Part shown: piece after piece, positions 57,345 through 64,000 of the stretch | How the letters are laid out: the number at the start of each line of letters is the position of its first letter | Position numbering within the stretch: position 1 is the first letter of the stretch | Origin: Pisolithus tinctorius | Taxonomy: Eukaryota; Basidiomycota; Agaricomycetes; Boletales; Pisolithaceae | Assembly: GCA_024663395.1 (NCBI GenBank) | Contig: JANFAH010000002.1 | Coordinates: forward strand, 1,116,001-1,180,000 | DNA: 64,000 nucleotides | Direction: 5' to 3' | Notes under the pieces: model-generated | The model's database searches: none | Seen by the model: the letters and a program-made list of their open reading frames with translations, nothing else | Told to the model about the DNA's origin: nothing | Program-made: the position numbers and the translations under genes

Positions 57345-59567
57345 TCAGAGAAGGCCCCTAATTGTAAGCTGGTGCTGATAGTCAATCCACATCTCCTCTG
57401 CAATGTTGTCACACCTGTTATCAGCCCTTCTCCTCTCTGCAGCATCTGCTGGTCCATCACCAAGGCTTCCAATACCATCATCCTCTCCTATGTCCATGGC
57501 AAGTTCAGGGTCAAAGAACTCTTCTGGATCATAGCACTGTATGAAATTGTGGAGGGCACAGAGAGCAGCAGGTACTTGAGTTTGGGTGTGGATGCTATAT
57601 TCAGGGGGAATTTGAAGAATCCTCCACCTGTGTTTTATAACACCAAATATCTGTTCAATGGCATTTCTAAGTCCAGCATGGTGAAGGTTGAATAACTCCT
57701 CTCGGTTTTGAGGTCTATAAAATAGAAGTTACAGGTACACTGAGCAGAATGGAATAGCAACTTACCTTAATCCAGCCTGGTGCCATTCTTTCAGATGGTA
57801 ACAAACACCTCAATAGGGAACCAGAAGTGCATCACAGGTCCCAAACCCTGCATCTGCAAGAAGGTACTTCCCAGGTGGCATGTGCAAGTCACTCCTGTGT
57901 GCATCATGCCACATGGTTGCATCTGCAGTTGACCCATCAAAGCCAGTGAGGGCATATGTGAAGAAGAAGTCAAAATCACAGATGAAGAGACAGTTTTGAG
58001 ATAGGTAGCCCTTCTGGTTCCTCATGTAAGGCTGGTCCTCAGCAGCAGTGAATGCTTGAATATGAGTGCCATCAACTGCACCAATACAATGCTGGAAAAA
58101 TTGATAGTGTGGGTCACTGTCATATCCATGACTCTCGGACTCAGTCCCAGTCCAGTCCGGACCCCTAGCCCCTATCTCCGGTCAAGTCCGGTCCCAGTCC
58201 AGCCTAGAAAACCTGATTCCAGCCTAGAGAACTCAACTCCAGCCCTAGAAAACCCAACTCCAGTCTAAATAACTTAAGTCCGGTGTTTTACCCCTATCTC
58301 CGGTCCATTTCGGCCTCCCAGCCTTGTGCTGCTCCACCCCAGTCCTCCCAGGTCTATGTCTGGGTCACCCAGACATAACTCCAGTCTGTTTCCCTTTGTT
58401 TATACTATATTTAGTCTAGCCCATTCATCAGACTTTGCTTACTGTACAATCCTGTGTCTGACCCCAGTTATGCTGGTCACCCGGACTTTGGCTATTAGCC
58501 TCTGCATAGCCACTGTGGCTATCCTCGTCTTGCTAATCATCTCACTAATAGCTTATTCACAAGTCCGGCTCTATGTTCATTATCCCAGACCGGCCTCATG
58601 TATTTAACCCCTGTACATACTTTGTAGCACCCTCAGTCAGAATATCAATTAAGTATTACCCTCGACTCCTGTATTACCCCTCGAGACTACTTTATAGCTG
58701 AGGCCAAGCCTTAAGCTATCCCCAGCCCCTGTCCTGGACCTCTCCCTGGCTTGCATAAGGGTACAGCACATAAGCTGAGACCAAGGGAGGTAGATCCAAC
58801 CCTGGACTGGCTTCCCCTTGTGTGCACCCCAAGACCGGTCAGTTTCCCATGCTCCCAGCCTTAAGTCTGGTCCTCCGGACTTAGCCCCTGACCTCCGGCC
58901 TCAACTCCAGTCCAACCGGACTTGGTCCCTATCTTCCTGGCCTTGACTTTGGTCACTCAGACTTAGCCCCTGTCACCTGGTCTTGAAGCCTGGTCACTCC
59001 AAGGGTAAACCCGTACTTGACAGTCACTAGTAATCATAGTTGATATGGGAGTGTTGTTGGTGGGGAATTGCACTTGGGATGCATAGAATTGTCCCCCAGA
59101 AAAGAAAGCCAACATTGCTTTGAAATATCTAAAAAATTGTGAGAAAAATATCAGACAGTCCAATGAACTCCCTACCTAGTGATGGTCCCTGGTGAGTGTT
59201 GCAACCTCTCAGCAACATGCTGGGATGACAACCCAGTAACACAGGTGTAGAGGAAAATCCCAACTTGTTCCTCCACAGAAATTCCATTGCGAGAAGGCAC
59301 AAAACCAAGATGAGTGAGCACCTGCATCAGGTGATCAAAAACCCCATGGCTGACACCAAGGCAAGTCCATATCCTGTCTGGATGACCATTCAGGAGCTCT
59401 AGCATCCACCCCTCACCAGTCAGGATTGAGGTATGGTAGAGGATTGGTTCTGAGTCAGAATGAAAAAGGAGGTCATAGAGGCATAGCACCTGGATCATCA
59501 CTGCTACTACAAGTGCAGCAAGATGGTGATGACGATGGTGCTGGAGCTGCTGTGCTTCAGGATCCAT
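57345..59567 (-). pseudogene. Harbinger DDE nuclease transposase, split by a solo LTR
   Basis: ATG 59567. Exon 1 (to about 59172) has a helix-turn-helix type end with FVPSRNGISVEEQVGIFLY and SSQHVAERLQHSPGTIT. After an intron (about 59170-59128) the sequence AMLAFFSGGQFY...MITSD is cut at 59028 and resumes at 58112 with FFQHCIGAVDGTHI, which holds the first catalytic Asp. Then come GFDGSTADATMWHDA, the second Asp in YLLADAGFG, and after a further intron (about 57775-57715) the third residue, Glu, in LFNLHHAGLRNAIEQIFG. An acidic end closes at 57345. All three catalytic residues are present. DDE_4-type nucleases of this kind cut and paste Harbinger elements. Confidence 0.9.
58118..59022 (+). 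mobile_element. complete solo LTR of a gypsy-type element
   Basis: 905 bp, TGTCATATCC...GTACTTGACA, flanked by the 5-bp duplication GTCAC (58113-58117 and 59023-59027). A TATA-like region is followed by CAGTCAGAATATCAATT (about 58634), like the self-priming motif of the other gypsy LTRs. It was left when the two LTRs of a full element recombined. Second copy at 6104-6960. Confidence 0.95.
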
Positions 59568-59579
59568 AGCAGAGTTGTT

Positions 59580-59790
59580 TGATCTGTTATCACAATGTTA
59601 TCTATTGAACTACAAGTTGTGTTGTTGTCTTATATAATCATCACATGACTACATTACTAAAGCAGAAGCCCGAAACTTGGACTTTGCATTTGCACGAGCA
59701 TGCACAGCTTATATAATCATCATGTGACTACATTGCTGAAGTCAAAGTCGAAGTTTTTGACTTCGACTTCAGAGGGTGAACAGTGCCCAC
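59580..59790. repeat. Harbinger right subterminal duplication
   Basis: CTTATATAATCATCACATGACTACATT...AAGC is present twice, about 83 bp apart (59628 and 59707), each followed by GAAG/CGAAG-rich sequence, ending in GGGTGAACAGTGCCC. Confidence 0.7.
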
Positions 59791-59792
59791 AG

Positions 59793-61672
59793 GTGTTGTG
59801 GACATGGTTACAGCTGACTCTGCCTAACTTGTTGACGAGTTGTGCACAATGCCCAGGCATGCAGATGAAGACTAAAGGCCTCATGCGTAGAAAGACTGTC
59901 AGACATTAACAGTCATCCTTCACACAAGAACGAGTCATCAGTGCTAAAGAGAAAAGAGGAAGCAAGTTAAGCACACATTAAAGGTTTTTAGTGCCCATGT
60001 ACAGCATTCTGGTTTTCATCATATCTCCACCATTTCCAAAGATATCGACTCTGTTCCCACACTCGCTTAAAGTGCTCAGCCCCACGATTCTTCCTTCCAA
60101 ATTTGGAGAGGATCCTTGCACCCTACGCATTTCTACAGCACTCCATCCATCAGACACTCATTTTGCTAAGTCCATCAATCAGACACTCATTTTGCTAAGT
60201 CCATCAATCATGGCCACCTCTTCATCGGTCATCTCGCTTGTCTCATTTGCCAGAGACAGTGGCTATGTATATCTGCCAGGCATTCCCACCAGCTTCTGTC
60301 CTGAAGCCCCCTGGTTCATCCCATCATTGTCAGCCCTGTCCCATCCCATGCAGCTTGGTCAGCGTGTTCTCCTTGTCAGTATGACTTCCAGAAGGATGTT
60401 CTTTGGTTGCCTCAGGTCTGTCACTTGGTTAGAAAGGTCTTGTGTGGTCATTTCAGTCTCCCCAGTTGATGAAGCATATGGATCATTCCTCCCTGCTCCC
60501 TGCACCATCTTTATTCCAGTCTCATCCATCATTCTTCCCACATTGTGACAGCTGCAGTATAATCTACTGTCCTCCAGCCTCCCTGATCACATTCATGACA
60601 AGTATGACATGCATCTTGCCTTCTTACTGCAAGATCCAGCAGAAGATGTCCCCCCTTCTCCTCCTCCTCCATCAGAACCCCACCCATGAAGTTTTTGTGA
60701 ACTTCGCTGAGAGGATGGAAGGGTGGGAGACACAATTGCATATGCTCTCATTGCCCCACAGACAGACCCCCAACACCCTAGCCCCCTTTGATGCCTGACT
60801 CATGCCCTTCAATTCTGGAGTTAATACTTCCCTATCTGGAAACACCGTCCATCTGTCATGCCATCTTTGGATCTAGAGATGTCTCCGCCAAGATCTAACT
60901 TGCATCGCCACCCCCTAATGTGATATCAGTGTGCTTACTCAGTTTCTGATTCTGTTTGACTCATTTTGTGATATTTTGACTATCCTTGACTTGTTCATTG
61001 CCAATACTTACCAATCCTCTTTGCTTGCTTACTTTTCATTTCTCGCTTACTCATCATGATTACTCAGTCCTTACTCATTACTTACCAAGTGTTTGTGCCT
61101 TGTTTGTCACAAGCTGTGCTCCCCCCACAGTATATAAACTGCCATGTACTTAGCTACCAAGAAGAAGCAATTCAGAATCAATCCAGAAGTCACTCAGCAG
61201 CCAGTTCAGTGCATATCTCGTCATTGACAGTTGAGGCTCATTCAGAAGAGTCTATCTGTCTTCATTTATATCATTGGTAGTTGAGGCTCCATCAAGGGTC
61301 TATCTACCTCCATCATTCATCTGAAGCTTTATCCCCACTTAGTCAGCAAGTCCTGCTTAGTCATCCATCCACTCCTGCATAACTCGTCAACAACTTGCAC
61401 CAGGAGCATGTTGTATCAAAGTCCATCATTCCAGAAGTCCTTTCGGCTGAACACCTTCACTCCATTCAGCATTCCCCATTCAATCATCACCTGCTTGTCT
61501 ACTCCTGCATAACTCGTCGTTGACTTGCGCTAGGAGCACCCTCCCATTGAAGTTTCCCCCTCTTAGGTCTCTGCACTCCAGGTTCCACGGAGGCACACCA
61601 CCACTTGCTTTACATTTGTCTTTTGTGTTGGTTTTGGTTGGTTTTCACCAGCATTCCACACTTTGACTCACA
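59793..61672 (+). repeat. 1.86-kb repeat copy D, main part
   Basis: Continuation of the copy that starts at 34646. The TATA-like TATATAAACTG is near 61132; the CTCCTGCATAACTCGTC repeats are near 61372 and 61501. It ends in GACTCACA at 61672, where the LTR of gypsy element 2 resumes. Confidence 0.85.
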
Positions 61673-62179
61673 CTGGGTTGAGGCCAGACTGGAGACTGAA
61701 GTGGGTGCAAGACCAAGGGGTTGGGATCAGGGGGGGAGTCAAAGATACAGATAGTTGGACTGATTGGACTTAGTGACTGAGGATACAGTGCTATTCCCTT
61801 GCATGGATCTCAGTCTGAGTCCGAGGCTGAGATGGGGTTATCAGAGTATACTTCGTTGATTTCAGACTGAGGTCTACAGGCCGAGTATCTACGAGTTTAT
61901 ATACTAGAAACAACTATAGTATGGAGACCAGTAATGCCAGTCTCACAAAGATTGCTAAGGTGATTGGTAAGACAAGTATTAGTAAGACATGACTAAGGTA
62001 ATGGAGACCAGGACAGATGGACTGGGGACAAGACCAGGCAGAGCTTAACCAAAATGACAGACACTGCAAAGCAGTGCCTACCATGCTAGACCAACTGGAG
62101 ATATGGGATTGGCGAGGCTGAGGCCAGACTGAGCAAGCACAAGGCTGAGTCCAGCCAGGGTCGAGGCACAACTATGACA
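61673..62179 (-). repeat. 5' LTR of gypsy element 2, main part
   Basis: On the minus strand it starts TGTCATAGTTGTGCC, has TATATAAAC (plus 61895-61903) and, about 30 bases later, AGTCTGAAAT, the partner of the primer site at 34608-34624. With 34625-34645 the LTR is about 528 bp. Confidence 0.8.
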
Positions 62180-63227
62180 GACAGATGGATGGTGTTTCCA
62201 GATAGGGAACTATTAATTCCAGAATTGAAGGGCATGAGTCAAGCATCAAAGGGGGCTAAGGCATTGGGGGTCTGTGGGGCAATGGGAGCATAAGCAATCG
62301 CATCTCACACCCTTTCATCCTCTCAGCAAAGTTAACACAAGCTTCATGGATGGGGCTCTGATGGAGGAGGAGGAGAAGGGGGGATGTCTTCTGCTGGATC
62401 TTGCAGTAAGAAGGCAAGACACACATCATACTCATCATGGATGTGATCAGGGAGGCTGGAGAACAGTAGACTATGCTGCAGCTGTCGCAATGCAGGAAGG
62501 ATGATGGACAAGATTGGAATAAAAATGGTGCAGGGACCAGGGAGGAATGATCCATATGCTTCATCAACTGGGGAGACCAAAATGACCACACAAGACCTTT
62601 CTAACCAAGTGACAGACCTGAGGCAACCAAAGACCATCCTTCTGGAAGTCATGCTGACAAGGAGAACATGCTGACCAAGCTGCATGGGATGGGATGGGGC
62701 TGACAATGATGGGATGAACCAGGGGGCTTCAGGACAGAAGCTGGTGGGAATGCCTGGCAGATATACATAGCCACTGTCTCTGGCAAATGAGACAAGTGAG
62801 ATGATCAATGAAGAGGTGGCCATGATTGATGGACTTAGCAAAATGAGTGTCTGATGGATGGAGTGCTGTAGAAATGCATAGGGTGTGAGGATCCTCTCCA
62901 AATCTGGAAGGCAGAATCGCATGGCTGAGCACTTTAAGTGAGTGTGAGAACAGAGTCAATATCTTTGGAAATGGTGGAGATACAATGAAAACTGGAATGC
63001 CATGCATGGGTGCTAAAAACCTTTAATGTGTGCTTAACTTGCTTCCTCTTTTCTCTTTAGCACTGACAACTTGTTCTTGTGCAAAGGATGACTGTTAATG
63101 TCCAGCAGTCTTTCTACACATGAGGCCTTTAGTCTTCATCTGCATGGCATGGGCATTGCATGCAACTTGTCAACAAGTTAGGCAGAGTCAGCTGTAACCA
63201 TGTCCACAACACCTTTGGTGTGTGACA
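62180..63227 (-). mobile_element. 1.86-kb repeat copy E (minus), 3' part missing
   Basis: Runs on the minus strand from TGTCACACACC (63227) to CTGTC (62180), where the LTR of gypsy element 2 abuts it. Element 2 may have inserted here; the missing part is not found at the left end of element 2. The unknown frame is at 62344-62922 and 62729-63007. Confidence 0.8.
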
Positions 63228-63750
63228 CTGGTTCCCAGCCCAACAACATTCGCATTGCCTGGTGGCAATTTCCCTGGTCCTCATCAACCTATGGACCTTT
63301 CAGATGCTCCTGCATCATTCAGCTCCACATCAATACTGCTGGCTAGATCCCCATCACTGGTTCCAATCCTGTTGTTGCATTCAGAGCTTTTTGCAGTCTC
63401 CCAGCAGTTCACTGTACAGCCAGGAGTTGATACTCCACACACCAAGCATAAGTCCAGAAGTTCCTACACAACCATAGCTAAACATGTCTACCAGTTCAAA
63501 TGTCAAGGTGGATCTCCAGTATCATGGCTAGGAGTGGGGTGCATCAGCCAGACATCAATGCTGCACACAATGCCAATCTGATCACTGCATATAGGTATTA
63601 TGTGCATACCCTGGTGGATGCAACCAGGGTATGGTGATCACATGTTGAGTGGCATGCCATGCTTACCAGATTCTGGCAACAGTTAGCAGATCTTTGGGAG
63701 GAAGAGCTGGCAGTTGTAGGCTACTGTCTTAAACCAGACCAGCTTTAATT
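63228..63750 (+). pseudogene. unknown decayed gene fragment
   Basis: A Ser/Pro-rich frame (63222-63581), then in another frame LITAYRYYVHTLVDATRVW, a stop, and FWQQLADLWEEELAVVGYC ending at a TAA near 63747. The second part looks helical and protein-like. No family recognised. The repeat on its left cuts its 5' end. Confidence 0.3.
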
Positions 63751-64000
63751 TGTATATTTAACTCATTTCAATGAACTTTATGTTGAATGGAATTGGAGAA
63801 GTGCACAAATTGGCCAGATTGGTTTGTGACAGTGGGTTACGGTACATGGTAGCTATGGGGGCTGGTAATTCACCAGCGATTCTTGCACTGTGCACTATAT
63901 ATGTTTGTTGCAAGTCTATGGGAAACCATTAGGTACCAGCCTCAATTCTACCTTTGCCTCCTCATGGTTGGAGTAGGATAATTATCATCTGGCCGCTGTG
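63751..64000. other. no recognisable gene
   Basis: AT-rich, CpG-poor DNA without a frame of note up to the window end. Confidence 0.4.

Larger units (their letters stand above)
34659..59790. mobile_element. Harbinger-type transposon, heavily interrupted
   Basis: The ends are inverted and imperfect: GGTGCCATTCACCCT on the left, and on the right the reverse complement GGGCACTGTTCACCCT. Next to the left end GCAAATGCGAAGTCCAAGTTT also has a partner in the right subterminal region (59640-59700), which is duplicated. The element holds the expected two genes facing each other: a SANT/Myb-like protein (plus) and a DDE nuclease transposase (minus). Inside are a long-TIR element, a Helitron and a solo LTR. 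Without them it would be about 4 kb. A clean 3-bp target duplication could not be shown. Confidence 0.8.
34646..61672 (+). mobile_element. 1.86-kb repeat copy D (plus), split after base 13 by Harbinger
   Basis: TGTCACACACCAA at 34646-34658 is the first 13 bases; the rest starts again with AGGTGTTGTGGACATGG at about 59793 and runs to GACTCACA at 61672. A 29-bp piece (ATCAGACACTCATTTTGCTAAGTCC...) is duplicated in tandem near 60150-60205. The unknown frame is at 59991-60548 and 60442-60798 in shifted halves. It splits the 5' LTR of gypsy element 2. Confidence 0.8.
16095..62179 (-). mobile_element. gypsy element 2 (chromodomain type), split by five or more insertions
   Basis: Reading the minus strand from right to left: 5' LTR (62179-61673 and 34645-34625), self-priming site, gag (34586-33219), pol (33221-30084, 28224-28062, 17866-17465), a frame on the opposite strand (16213-17299) and a polypurine tract (about 16095-16115). 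The pol pieces join in register across the inserted element 1: ...VYVKAKYFQS at 28062 continues as T.PSKKLLEKNLGPYP at 17866, matching VYIKAKYFRTTRPSQKL in element 1. Insertions: element 1, a 1.86-kb repeat at 28225-30083 and a 1.86-kb repeat (with Harbinger, Helitron and TIR transposons inside it) at 34646-61672. Confidence 0.85.

Noticed and set aside
1..64000. tRNA or rRNA genes
   Set aside because: I looked for cloverleaf-like A/B box pairs and rRNA-like blocks and saw none convincing; a covariance-model search would be decisive.

Overview
The window looks like a transposon graveyard from a filamentous basidiomycete, most likely an agaricomycete. The evidence is gene families typical of that group (Tf1/sushi-like chromodomain Ty3/gypsy elements, Helitron Rep-helicases, a Harbinger pair of SANT protein plus DDE nuclease, an alpha-kinase, an integrase-core transposase) and short GT-AG introns of about 45-60 bases. 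No ordinary housekeeping gene was recognised. Much of the DNA is CpG-poor, and most broken reading frames are broken by TGA where relatives carry CGA, the mark of C-to-T decay at CpG.

Layout. 0-15 kb: decayed single-copy-like and repeat DNA. It holds a broken gene with a Zn2Cys6-like cysteine cluster (0.5-2.2 kb), a minisatellite (2.9-3.8 kb), fragments of a nucleotidyltransferase-like gene and a PIF1-type helicase (4.4-5.4 kb), a 44-bp palindromic satellite split by a solo LTR (5.5-7.6 kb), an inverted pair of a 1.86-kb repeat (8.1-10.2 kb) and decayed minus-strand genes (10.2-14.8 kb). 16-62 kb: one very deep nest. Gypsy element 2 (minus strand) is the frame. Gypsy element 1 (17867-28056, plus strand, 5-bp target duplication GACTG) sits inside the pol of element 2. 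A 1.86-kb repeat interrupts the same pol (28225-30083), and another interrupts the 5' LTR of element 2 (34646-61672). That second copy is split by a Harbinger transposon (about 34659-59790). The Harbinger is in turn split by a long-inverted-repeat element (about 35359-45342), a Helitron (about 46.0-57.2 kb) and a solo LTR (58118-59022). The long-inverted-repeat element is itself split by a 7.8-kb transposon (36100-43868) that carries an integrase-type transposase and an alpha-kinase gene. 62-64 kb: a truncated 1.86-kb repeat and a decayed gene fragment.

Most notable. Both gypsy elements carry, between pol and the 3' LTR, a reading frame on the OPPOSITE strand. It codes for a coiled coil, a Zn2Cys6-like cysteine cluster and an acidic tail. 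Both elements also show a self-priming signature: the base-pairing between the predicted mRNA start and the primer site covaries. The inner TIR transposon appears to have taken up an alpha-kinase. The Helitron carries an F-box/nucleotidyltransferase-like gene and three unknown genes. The 1.86-kb repeat holds an unknown reading frame whose differences between copies fall mainly at third codon positions. All calls come from reading the sequence; no database search was possible.
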